The translations under genes and the position numbers were made by a program. Of a stretch of 64,000 bases of DNA, positions 17,271 through 24,880 are shown piece by piece (within the stretch, counting starts at the first letter, position 1; each line of letters begins with the position of its first letter). Where the stretch lies: assembly GCF_002979515.1 (NCBI RefSeq), contig NZ_PCPA01000008.1:119687-183686 (forward strand), given 5' to 3'. The notes under the pieces were generated by a model. The model saw only the letters and a list, made by a program, of their open reading frames with translations, ran no database searches and was not told the DNA's origin. This DNA comes from Microbacterium sp. MYb54 (GTDB lineage Bacteria > Actinomycetota > Actinomycetes > Actinomycetales > Microbacteriaceae).

Positions 17271-18695
17271 TCAAGCGGTGGCGAGCGCCTCACGGTCGTC
17301 GTCGCGCGGGAGCTCGGTGATGATCCGCGCCGCCTCAGTGGCATCAGGATCCACGTCGAGGTAGCGCTCGAGCGAGTCGTCGAGCTCTTCGAGCCACGGC
17401 GTGTGGTGCACGACGGCGATCGTGCCCGTCATGACCGACTCGTAGATGCGGTCACGATAGCCCATGATGTCGTCCTTCTTGTCGCGCTTCCACGCGAGGA
17501 AGATCTCGACGACCCGGTCGATGTCGAACTCCGGGTAGTCGGTGAGCTCGAGCAGATCGCGGATGTAATCGGCCTGGAAGCGGATCTCCGCCGAGGCCGA
17601 GTCGATCTGCCCGAAGCGCGTTCGCCACTCGGCGATGGATGCCGCGCGCTCCTGCTCGTCGGGCAGAGCGAGGCGGCCGAGGATCAGATCGCGCACGTAC
17701 CAGGCCTGCACGTCGAACATGTTGAAGGTGAACCACTGGTCCTGCGCACCGAGGTACGTCAGACGCGGATTCCCCTGCCACACCACGCCCCGGTACAGGC
17801 CGTCGGGGTACACGTTGTTCGGCGATGACAGGGCCAGATCGTCGGGAAGGAACGGGTACTTGTGCAGGTATCCGGTGCACAGGATCACGGCGTCGACGTG
17901 CTTCGAGGTGCCATCGGCGAAGAAGGCGGTGCTGCCCTCGAAGCGCTCGACGACCGCCCGCTCCTCGATGCCATCGGGCCAGTCGTAGCCCATGGGCGCC
18001 GACCGGAAGCTCGCCGTCACCGATCGGGCGCCCATCTTGAATGCCTGGCTGCCGATGTCTTCGGCCGAGTAGCTCGCGCCGATCACGAGCACGTCCTTGT
18101 CTTCGAAGGCCTCAGCGCCTCGGAAGTCGTGGGCGTGGCTGATGTAACCGGGGAACGTCTCGATACCGGGGAAGTCCGGCGCGTTCGGGAAGGAGAAGTG
18201 ACCGCTGGCGATGATCACCCGGTCGAACTCCTCCACCGTCGACTCGCCGGTGGGCAGGTCTTCGCTGGTGAGCGTGAAGACCTCGCGCTCGCTGTCGAAC
18301 TCGATCCAGCGCACCACGGTCTGGAAACGGATGAGCTCGCGCACATCGCTCTTCTCCAGGCGGCCGGCGATGTAGTCCCAGAGCACCGGGCGCGGCGGGT
18401 AGGACGAGATGGGACGACCGAAGTGCTCGTCGAAGCTGTAGTCGGCGAACTCCAGCGCCTCCTTCGGACCGTTCGACCACAGGTTGCGGTACATGCTGGA
18501 GTGCACCGGTTCACCGAACTCGTCGAGGCCCGTGCGCCAGGTGAAGTTCCACTGTCCGCCCCAGTCGGCCTGCTTCTCGAAGCAGACCAGCTCGGGGATC
18601 TCCGCCCCCGCGCGGGCCGCGGACTCGAAGGCCCGCAGTTGCGCCATGCCCGAGGGGCCGGCGCCGATGATCGCTACTCGTTCTCTACTCGTCAC
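17271..18695 (-). CDS. Flavin-containing monooxygenase, trimethylamine-monooxygenase-like
   Basis: 474 residues. FAD-binding IIGAGPSG at residues 9-16, a WGGQWN segment, the FMO/BVMO-type region ending in GYISHAHDFR, and a second Rossmann motif VIGASYSAED for NADPH. From memory the N-terminal third (PELVCFEKQADWGGQW, HSSMYRNLWSNGPKE) is very close to bacterial trimethylamine monooxygenases (Tmm), which oxidise trimethylamine to its N-oxide with NADPH and O2. Start GTG at 18695 with GAGGAC 7 nt upstream. Monocistronic; no tdm or TMA-demethylation genes are adjacent, so the physiological amine is an inference. Confidence 0.88.
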   Translation of the reverse strand: MTSRERVAIIGAGPSGMAQLRAFESAARAGAEIPELVCFEKQADWGGQWNFTWRTGLDEFGEPVHSSMYRNLWSNGPKEALEFADYSFDEHFGRPISSYPPRPVLWDYIAGRLEKSDVRELIRFQTVVRWIEFDSEREVFTLTSEDLPTGESTVEEFDRVIIASGHFSFPNAPDFPGIETFPGYISHAHDFRGAEAFEDKDVLVIGASYSAEDIGSQAFKMGARSVTASFRSAPMGYDWPDGIEERAVVERFEGSTAFFADGTSKHVDAVILCTGYLHKYPFLPDDLALSSPNNVYPDGLYRGVVWQGNPRLTYLGAQDQWFTFNMFDVQAWYVRDLILGRLALPDEQERAASIAEWRTRFGQIDSASAEIRFQADYIRDLLELTDYPEFDIDRVVEIFLAWKRDKKDDIMGYRDRIYESVMTGTIAVVHHTPWLEELDDSLERYLDVDPDATEAARIITELPRDDDREALATA

Positions 18696-18861
18696 GTATT
18701 GTCCTCATACTCTTCAGTCATGTATCGGCGCGGCCGCATCCGAGCGAGGAACAGTTCTGTCCCGGCGGGAGCGGAAGTGCTCGACCTGCCCGGAACGCGG
18801 CTGCTCTTCGACGTTATCAGGGTCGGCCGTCGGCGCCTGCGGTGAGGACTGCGAGCGAAGG

Positions 18862-19224
18862 TCAGATGCCGGGGAAGCGCTGGATGTTCGACTCGACCCA
18901 CTCGCGCAGGCTCTGCAGGGGCTTCGCAGCATCGGCGCCGAGCCCGGTCAGCGAGTACTCCACACGCGCCGGCACCTCGGCGAAGATCTCGCGGGAGACG
19001 AGGTCGCGGTCTTCGAGCCGTCGCAGGCACGACGTCAGCACCTTCGGGCTGATGCCCTCGAGCTTCCTCTTGAGTTCTCCGAATCGCATCGGTCCGCCTT
19101 CGAGCGCTCCGAGGATCAGCGCGCTCCACTTGTCGGCGAGCAGATCGAGGATGCCACGGCACGGGCACTGCGCGTCGTAGACATCGTGAGGCGTGCCGAC
19201 GGCGCAACTACTGAGGGAGGTCAT
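18862..19224 (-). CDS. HxlR-family winged-helix regulator
   Basis: 120 residues. The HxlR signature is clear: CPCRGILDLLADKWSALIL at the N-terminus and RFGELKRKLEGISPKVLTSCLRRLEDRDLV as the recognition region. Several HxlR proteins (for example YodB, HypR) sense quinones or electrophiles through an N-terminal Cys; here Cys7, Cys20 and Cys22 are candidates. The ATG at 19224 lies 6 nt after a -10-like TACCAT, so the mRNA is probably leaderless. Divergent from a quinol-monooxygenase-like gene, its likely target. Confidence 0.92.
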   Translation of the reverse strand: MTSLSSCAVGTPHDVYDAQCPCRGILDLLADKWSALILGALEGGPMRFGELKRKLEGISPKVLTSCLRRLEDRDLVSREIFAEVPARVEYSLTGLGADAAKPLQSLREWVESNIQRFPGI

Positions 19225-19232
19225 CGGGTCAT

Positions 19233-19268
19233 GGTATCCGAAAGTTACCAGCGCCCCTTGCGGGTAAC
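19233..19268. promoter_or_regulatory. Candidate HxlR operator in the divergent promoter
   Basis: Three related half-sites lie between the hxlR-type gene and the divergent monooxygenase: GGTAT (19233), TTACC (19245-19249) and GGTAAC (19263-19268). GTTACC (19244-19249) and GGTAAC form a 6-bp dyad with a 13-bp spacer, and the first pair overlaps the predicted -10 of the regulator gene, as expected for autorepression. Confidence 0.55.
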
Positions 19269-19340
19269 TGCTCCCCTTCGAGTAGTAATGAGGTCGCGGC
19301 ACTCCCGCCGTGCTCAGCCACCCGACACGAGGACCACATC

Positions 19341-19652
19341 ATGGCTTCACGTTCATCAGATCCGCTCTACAGTCTCGCGATCCTGCGCGCACGCCCCGAC
19401 CACAGAGACGAACTGCTCGCCGCCCTGCAGCGATTGATCGAGCCGACCAGAGCAGAGCCCGGCAACCAGGATTACGTGCTGTTCGAGTCACGCAGCGAAC
19501 CTGGAACGTTCTACATGCGCGAAGCCTTCGACGACCAGGCCGCACTCGACACCCACTTCGCGACTCCGCATTTTCAGGCCTTCGCCAAGGGAGTCGATGC
19601 GCTGCTCGCCTCGCCTCTCGAACTCCTGTTCCTCGACCGGCGGTCGGAGTAG
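19341..19652 (+). CDS. Antibiotic biosynthesis monooxygenase (ABM)/quinol monooxygenase YgiN-like protein
   Basis: 103 residues matching the dimeric ferredoxin-like ABM fold: N-terminal strand LAILRARPDHRDELLAAL, then EPGNQDYVLFESRSEPGTFYM, EAFDDQAALDTHFATPHF and a C-terminal strand. Such proteins act on quinols or polyphenols without cofactor, or dispose of reactive quinones. The ATG has AGG about 9 nt upstream. Divergence from an HxlR regulator supports a quinone/electrophile-response role, which is inferred. Confidence 0.88.
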   Translation: MASRSSDPLYSLAILRARPDHRDELLAALQRLIEPTRAEPGNQDYVLFESRSEPGTFYMREAFDDQAALDTHFATPHFQAFAKGVDALLASPLELLFLDRRSE

Positions 19653-19761
19653 CCGCACGTCGCAGGAACGGTCTATGACGCGAAGATCTGAGAGATGCAA
19701 TCATCCGCTGGAGGTACGACCTCGGTACCTCGGGCTGATGCCGACCTGCTGAGGCTCGTCC

Positions 19762-19767
19762 TAGCGT
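19762..19767 (+). promoter_or_regulatory. -10 box, leaderless promoter of the DUF4190-like gene
   Basis: TAGCGT is followed by 7 nt and then the ATG at 19775; no ribosome-binding site is present between them, so transcription should start at or beside the start codon. Confidence 0.5.
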
Positions 19768-19774
19768 TGATGGC

Positions 19775-20077
19775 ATGTCAACCAGCGTCTCCACTCCAGT
19801 TTCCGCCGCGCCGTCAGAGCCCGCGACGTCCACCGTGAAGGGCACGGTCAGCCTCGTTCTCGGGATCTGCTCCCTGTTCGCCGGCTGGACGTTCTTCGTC
19901 CCCATCGTCGGCCTCATCCTCGGGATCGTCTCGCTGCGAGGAGAGCCGCGCGCACGCACTCAGGCGGCATGGGGGATCGCCCTCAACGCGATCGCCATGA
20001 GCATCTGGGTCATCCTGACGATCCTCGCTCTCGCATTCGGATGGATCGCAGCCACCACGACGATCTTCGGCCAGTGA
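19775..20077 (+). CDS. DUF4190-like small membrane protein
   Basis: 100 residues: a Ser/Thr/Ala-rich N-terminus, then two helices. The first (GTVSLVLGICSLFAGWTFFVPIVGLILGIV, noted by its landmarks LVLGICS and GLILGIV) and the following A-x-GIALN are typical of DUF4190 proteins. Function unknown. A -10-like box 7 nt before the ATG indicates a leaderless mRNA. Single gene, upstream of the MoxR operon. Confidence 0.75.
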   Translation: MSTSVSTPVSAAPSEPATSTVKGTVSLVLGICSLFAGWTFFVPIVGLILGIVSLRGEPRARTQAAWGIALNAIAMSIWVILTILALAFGWIAATTTIFGQ

Positions 20078-20209
20078 CGACTCTGTTGCCAGGACCCGCG
20101 CGCCGAATGAAGGTGTGGGCACCGGACGAGGTGGCGTGGGAGTAGGACGCAGACACGACGACTACCCTGGCTGGGGGGAGAAGCGCCATGCTCCCCAGGA
20201 GGAGAGAGC

Positions 20210-21295
20210 ATGCAAGATCTGAACGCCGCATCCCCGCAGCCCGCGGCACCGCCGCCTCCGCCCGCTCCCGCGCAGGCCCCCGCACCGGCCGCCGCTGCTC
20301 CCGCGAACAGCGCACCGACCGACGCCGAGATGGCCAGGGCCTCCGAGGTGCTGCGGATCATCTCCACCTCTTACTCCGCGAAGATGGTCGGCCAGGACCG
20401 GCTGCGAACGAGCCTGCTGGTGTCGCTCATCGCCGGCGGCCACATCCTGCTCGAGAGCGTCCCCGGCCTCGCCAAGACCACCGCGGCCAGCACCCTCGCC
20501 GACACGGTGAAGGCGCGGTTCAAGCGCATCCAGTGCACACCCGACCTGCTGCCGAGCGACATCACCGGCAGCCAGATCTACGACGCGGCGACGGGCTCGT
20601 TCCGCACCGTGCTCGGTCCGGTGCACGCGAACTTCGTGCTGCTCGACGAGATCAACCGCTCCAGCGCGAAGACGCAGAGCGCCATGCTCGAGGCCATGCA
20701 GGAGCATCAGACGACGATCGGCGGCGAGATCCACCACCTGCCGAAGCCGTTCCTCGTGATCGCGACACAGAACCCGATCGAGCAGGAGGGCACCTACGAA
20801 CTGCCCGAGGCGCAGATGGACCGCTTCCTGCTCAAGGAGATCGTCGAGTACCCGAGCCCCGCCGAGGAGCTCGAGGTGCTCAGCCGCATCGACTCCGGCG
20901 TGCTCGACCCCGATCGGCACGTGGCCGGCGCCGTCAGCCTCGACGACGTGCGCCTCCTGCAAGACGTCGCGAGCCGCATCTACGTCGATGCCGCGATCCG
21001 CAACTACATCGTGTCGATCGCCTATGTCACCAGGAACCCCGCGCCGTACATCGGCGAAGAGCGTGCCCGCTTCATCAAGTACGGCGCGAGCCCGCGTGCG
21101 AGCATCGCCTTCCTGCAGGCTTCCCGGGCGCTGGCCCTGCTCAAGGGGCGCTCGCACGTGCTGCCGGAAGACATCCGCGAACTCCGGCATCTCGTGCTCC
21201 GCCACCGCGTGCTCCTGACCTTCGAAGCCGATGCCGAAGGTGTGCGCAGCGAAGAGATCATCGACCAGATCTTCGCGTCGGTTCCCACCCCCTGA
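20210..21295 (+). CDS. MoxR-family AAA+ ATPase
   Basis: 361 residues. A Pro/Ala-rich N-terminal tail (1-45) precedes the AAA+ core: Walker A-like ESVPGLAKT, Walker B LLDEINR, sensor 1 ATQNPIEQEGTYELPEAQ and the C-terminal lid. MoxR ATPases act as chaperones for assembling VWA-domain or membrane-associated complexes. AGGAGG lies 7 nt before the ATG. First gene of a tight cluster: DUF58 gene 8 bp downstream, then a TM protein and two VWA proteins, all overlapping. Confidence 0.95.
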   Translation: MQDLNAASPQPAAPPPPPAPAQAPAPAAAAPANSAPTDAEMARASEVLRIISTSYSAKMVGQDRLRTSLLVSLIAGGHILLESVPGLAKTTAASTLADTVKARFKRIQCTPDLLPSDITGSQIYDAATGSFRTVLGPVHANFVLLDEINRSSAKTQSAMLEAMQEHQTTIGGEIHHLPKPFLVIATQNPIEQEGTYELPEAQMDRFLLKEIVEYPSPAEELEVLSRIDSGVLDPDRHVAGAVSLDDVRLLQDVASRIYVDAAIRNYIVSIAYVTRNPAPYIGEERARFIKYGASPRASIAFLQASRALALLKGRSHVLPEDIRELRHLVLRHRVLLTFEADAEGVRSEEIIDQIFASVPTP

Positions 21296-21303
21296 CCGCT
21301 CCG

Positions 21304-22191
21304 ATGGCCAGCCTGATCACGCAGGTGAAGAGCAAGCTCTTCATCCACTCGACGCGCAAGTCGCTGCACGCGCTCGACGGCGCCTATGCGTCGCTGCTGC
21401 ACGGGCGGAGCCTCGACTTCGAAGACCTGCGCAAGTACGAGTACGGCGATCAGGTGCGCGACATCGACTGGCGGGCGACCGCACGGTTGGGCACGCCCCT
21501 GGTCAAGCGCTCGCGTGCGACGCGCATGCACACCGTCCTGTTCGTGGTCGACACCGGCCGCTCGATGTCGGCTCTCGCCGCCGACGAGCAGTCGAAGAAG
21601 CAGCTGGCGATCCTCGCGACCGGTGTGCTCGGCGTACTGACCCTGCGCCACGGCGACGACTTCACCACGGTCTACGGCGATTCGTCGAAGGTGCGCCGAC
21701 TCGCGCCAGGCCGCAGCGAGGGCGCGCTCGAGCATGCCCTGCGGACCATCGATCGGGCCATCGACGAAAGCAGCGCTCCGAGCGACCGCGACGCCCTCCT
21801 GTCGTTCGTCACCCGCACGATCTCCCGCCGCATGATCGTGGTCGTGATCACCGATGAAGCCCCCGTGACGAGCGAGACCGAGCGGATGCTGAGGCGCCTG
21901 CGCGTGCAGCACGACGTGCTGTGGCTCACCGTGCGCGACGCGGATCCGGTGCTCGACCATGCGACCGGACGCATCCGCAGCGACGTCGACAGCCGCTGGC
22001 AGGTGCCGGGCTTCGTGCAGGGCGACCGCGAGATCGTGCAGGAGCTGACAGCGCAGCGCGAGGCCGATGCCGCACATCTCGCCGAACTCCTCACGCGCAT
22101 GGAGATCAGCCACTCGACGCTGGACGGGCAGGACGACGCCGTCACGCAGCTGCTGCAGCTGCTGAATCGGAGGTCGAATGCCCGGCTCTGA
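21304..22191 (+). CDS. DUF58 domain protein (MoxR partner)
   Basis: 295 residues. RKYEYGDQVRDIDWRATARLGTPLVKR, seen here by its landmarks YEYGDQVRDIDWR and LVKR, is the hallmark of DUF58; it is followed by a VWA-like fold (FVVDTGRSM). DUF58 proteins accompany MoxR in nearly all bacteria and are thought to be its client or adaptor. The ATG at 21304 lies 8 bp after the MoxR stop. It overlaps the next gene by 14 nt. Confidence 0.93.
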   Translation: MASLITQVKSKLFIHSTRKSLHALDGAYASLLHGRSLDFEDLRKYEYGDQVRDIDWRATARLGTPLVKRSRATRMHTVLFVVDTGRSMSALAADEQSKKQLAILATGVLGVLTLRHGDDFTTVYGDSSKVRRLAPGRSEGALEHALRTIDRAIDESSAPSDRDALLSFVTRTISRRMIVVVITDEAPVTSETERMLRRLRVQHDVLWLTVRDADPVLDHATGRIRSDVDSRWQVPGFVQGDREIVQELTAQREADAAHLAELLTRMEISHSTLDGQDDAVTQLLQLLNRRSNARL

Positions 22192-22669
22192 CGAGCTCTA
22201 CCCGCCGGCGCAGTACGGCTGGGGCTGGATGCTGCTCGCATTCGGCATCCTGGCTCTCCTGATCGCCGGTGCCTGGCTGCTGATCGTGCTGACCCGGCCT
22301 CGCCGCGCCCTGTCCTTCGCGGACGAGAATGCCGGGCAGGCGCCCCTGGTCATCGACGTGCTCTCGCAGCTGCGCACCGAGTATCTGACACGCATCCAGC
22401 AGATCGAGACCGACTACACCGAACGCCGCCTCTCCGCCCGACAGGCGAACCTCGAGCTGAGTCGGGTCGTTCGAACCTTCGTGAACGAGTACAGCGGCCT
22501 GGAGGCTCCGGTGCTCGCACTCGACGACCTCGTGGCACGCGGCGTGCATCCCGCCCTCGTCGATGCGCTGGGCAGGCACTACTACCCGAGCATCTTCCGT
22601 CCGGGACCGGTGATCGATCCGGTGGCCGGGGCCGAAGCCGCCAGGACGGTGGTGCGCACGTGGCACTAG
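22178..22669 (+). CDS. Single-TM protein of the MoxR operon, DUF4381-like position
   Basis: 163 residues: one TM helix at about 14-40, then a basic stop-transfer and a cytosolic helical region. It overlaps the DUF58 gene by 14 nt and the VWA gene by 10 nt. In comparable MoxR-DUF58-VWA (Bat-type) operons this slot holds a small membrane protein of the DUF4381 type; I do not see enough sequence identity to name it firmly. Confidence 0.75.
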   Translation: MPGSDELYPPAQYGWGWMLLAFGILALLIAGAWLLIVLTRPRRALSFADENAGQAPLVIDVLSQLRTEYLTRIQQIETDYTERRLSARQANLELSRVVRTFVNEYSGLEAPVLALDDLVARGVHPALVDALGRHYYPSIFRPGPVIDPVAGAEAARTVVRTWH

Positions 22670-23646
22670 CGAACGTCTGGATGCTGGTGGCCGCGGCAGC
22701 CGTCGTACTGGTCGCGCTGGCCATCGGCCTCGTCGTCGGATTCCGGCGGAACGGGCGAGCCCGTGGTGGCGACGCCGCACGCATCGCCCGCGCGGAACGC
22801 CTGCGCACGCTGCCGACCTTCCGTCGGGCGCTTGCACGTCGCGCGATCGCACTCTCCGGCATCCTCGCCCTGGGAGCGACCGCCGCGATCGTCGCCGGTG
22901 TCGTCGCCGCGCGGCCGATGTCGGCACAGACCATCCAGCCCGTCAACACGAGCCGCGACATCATGCTGTGTCTCGATGTCTCCGGCTCCATGACCGAGGT
23001 CGACGTCGAGGTGCTGACGGTCTTCGACGAACTGTTGGACAGCTTCGAGGGCGAGCGGATCGGCCTGACCATCTTCAACAGCTCGCCCGTGCAGATCTTC
23101 CCGCTGACCGATGACTACGACTTCATCCGCGAGCACCTGGAGAGCATCACCCAGAGCTTCGATTTCGGAGATGCGGTGCCGGAGCACTGGATCGGCACGC
23201 TCAACGGCAACGGCGCATCCTTGATCGGCGACGGGCTCGCGGCGTGCACGATGGGCTTCGACCGCCCCGACGACGACCGCTCGCGATCGGTGATCTTCGC
23301 CACGGACAACGAGGTCAACGGCGCCTCGATCGTGACGCTCGAGGAAGCAGCCGCCTACGCCGCCTCGAAGGACGTGCGCGTCTTCGCGTTGAACCCGGTG
23401 CAGGGCAAGGATGCCGACGTCAGCGCAGAGCTCACCGCCGCGGCCGAGGCGACGGGCGGCGCCGCATTCGGACTGCGCGACACGACGACCGTCTCCGACA
23501 TCGTCGCCCAGGTGCAGGAGCAGGAGGCGACCGAGCTGCGCGGCGAAGCACAGGTGGTCTGGACCGACACCCCGAACCTGTGGATCGTGCTGCTCTCGAT
23601 GTGCCTGCTCGCCTTCGTCGTGGTGCTGTGGAGGGTTCGACTGTGA
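22660..23646 (+). CDS. Membrane VWA-domain protein (BatA-like)
   Basis: 328 residues: TM helix at the N-terminus and another near 60-85, a VWA domain with intact MIDAS (LDVSGSMTE), and a C-terminal TM (LWIVLLSMCLLAFVVVLW). GTG start at 22660. VWA domains bind metal-dependent ligands; with MoxR and DUF58 they form an envelope-assembly or stress module whose substrate is unknown. The next gene begins at GTGA over this stop. Confidence 0.92.
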   Translation: MALANVWMLVAAAAVVLVALAIGLVVGFRRNGRARGGDAARIARAERLRTLPTFRRALARRAIALSGILALGATAAIVAGVVAARPMSAQTIQPVNTSRDIMLCLDVSGSMTEVDVEVLTVFDELLDSFEGERIGLTIFNSSPVQIFPLTDDYDFIREHLESITQSFDFGDAVPEHWIGTLNGNGASLIGDGLAACTMGFDRPDDDRSRSVIFATDNEVNGASIVTLEEAAAYAASKDVRVFALNPVQGKDADVSAELTAAAEATGGAAFGLRDTTTVSDIVAQVQEQEATELRGEAQVVWTDTPNLWIVLLSMCLLAFVVVLWRVRL

Positions 23647-24692
23647 TCTTCCAACCCGTGCTCGATCCGCTCCTGATCGCACTGCTGACAGCGCCCGTCG
23701 TCGCCCTCGCCATCTGGGTCCTGGTGCGGCCTCCGAAGTCGGCCGGCGTCGCGGTCACCGACCCCCGTGCGCTCACCGGTCACCGCGCGTTGTGGGCGAT
23801 GCGTCTGCTGCTGGTGCTCGCCTGCTGCACGATGCTGCTGCGCCCCGGCATTCCGGGCGGAGCCACCGAGACGCTCGCGACCGACACCGACATCGTGCTC
23901 GTCGTCGACACCACAGCGAGCATCGTGGCGGAGGACTGGGGCGACGGCGAACCGCGACTCGACGGCATCCGCGAAGACGTGCGGGCGCTCGTCGAGGAGT
24001 ACCCGGGAGCACGCTTCGCGCTCATCACCTCGGATGCGGCAGCCGAGCTGCGCATGCCGCTGACCACCGACACCACGGCATTGATGGGCTCGCTCGAAGT
24101 ATTGCGCCCCGAGGTCACCAGCCAATCGCGCGGAAGCTCGATCGGCATCGCGGCACCTCTGCTGTCGGAGACCCTCGCCTCGGCGGCCGAGTCATCGCCC
24201 GACCGCTCGCGCATGGTCTTCTACTTCGGCGACGGAGAGCAGACCGTCGAAACACCGCCGGAGTCGTTCAGCTCGAGCGAGAAGTACACGGATTCCGGAG
24301 CGGTGTTCGGCTACGGCACCGCCGAAGGCGGTCCGATGCGCATCACGACGGGCGGCATCTCAGATGAGAGCGGCGACTACATCCAGTACCAGGGTGCCGA
24401 CGCTCTCTCGGTGATCGACGAGACGAACCTCGAAGCGATCGCGGGTCAGCTCGGAGTCGAGTACGAACTTCGGACGGCGGACACCACGCCCACCTTGCCG
24501 GAGGCCCCCTCGACCACTACCACCTCCGCTGGGTCAGGCGAGGTCGGAAACGTCACCGAGCTGTACTGGATCGCAGCTCTCGTCGCCCTCGCCATCCTCG
24601 GCGTCGAGCTCACCCGCGCCGCGATGCTGATCGCGAGGCTCCGACGGCTGCGCGCACCGCGAGAAATCCACAGGACACAGGCGGGCGGCTAG
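23643..24692 (+). CDS. Second membrane VWA-domain protein (BatB-like)
   Basis: 349 residues: two N-terminal TM helices, a VWA domain with a weaker MIDAS (VVDTTAS), a Thr/Ser linker and a C-terminal TM followed by a basic tail. GTG start overlapping the previous stop. It pairs with the preceding VWA protein in the MoxR operon. The usual next gene, a TPR protein, is displaced 3.9 kb downstream by the large secreted protein gene. Confidence 0.9.
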   Translation: MIFQPVLDPLLIALLTAPVVALAIWVLVRPPKSAGVAVTDPRALTGHRALWAMRLLLVLACCTMLLRPGIPGGATETLATDTDIVLVVDTTASIVAEDWGDGEPRLDGIREDVRALVEEYPGARFALITSDAAAELRMPLTTDTTALMGSLEVLRPEVTSQSRGSSIGIAAPLLSETLASAAESSPDRSRMVFYFGDGEQTVETPPESFSSSEKYTDSGAVFGYGTAEGGPMRITTGGISDESGDYIQYQGADALSVIDETNLEAIAGQLGVEYELRTADTTPTLPEAPSTTTTSAGSGEVGNVTELYWIAALVALAILGVELTRAAMLIARLRRLRAPREIHRTQAGG

Positions 24693-24720
24693 CTCTCAGG
24701 AAGCCCGCTAGCCCGGCTGC

Positions 24721-24880
24721 TATTGTTTTACCGGTCGCGGACTGTCTTGGTCGCGACGGGGGTTCGCAGTCGTGAACCGATCGCGGAGATCGTGAGCTTG
24801 GGGAAGCTCCAGCGGTCCGGATCACACTGCGATGTCGTGTCGGCGTACGCGTCGGCATCAGATGACTGGGGAAGCAGAAC
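24721..24880 (+). promoter_or_regulatory. Promoter and structured 5' leader of the large secreted protein gene
   Basis: TATTGT at 24721-24726 is a plausible -10, which would start the RNA near 24733. Three hairpins follow: GTCGCG/CGCGAC (24734-24739 with 24752-24757), GGTTC/GAACC (24761-24765 with 24774-24778) and GAGCTT-GGGG-AAGCTC (24794-24809). GACTG (24740-24744) can instead pair with CAGTC (24767-24771), an alternative fold that would disrupt the first two. The ribosome-binding site GGGGAAG lies just before the ATG. No known riboswitch class is recognised. Confidence 0.45.

Noticed and set aside
20162..21205. 347-codon open frame on the minus strand
   Set aside because: Antisense to the MoxR ATPase gene; no recognisable protein features.
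24734..24815. c-di-AMP (ydaO) or c-di-GMP riboswitch
   Set aside because: The conserved core sequences of those classes are not visible; only generic hairpins are present.
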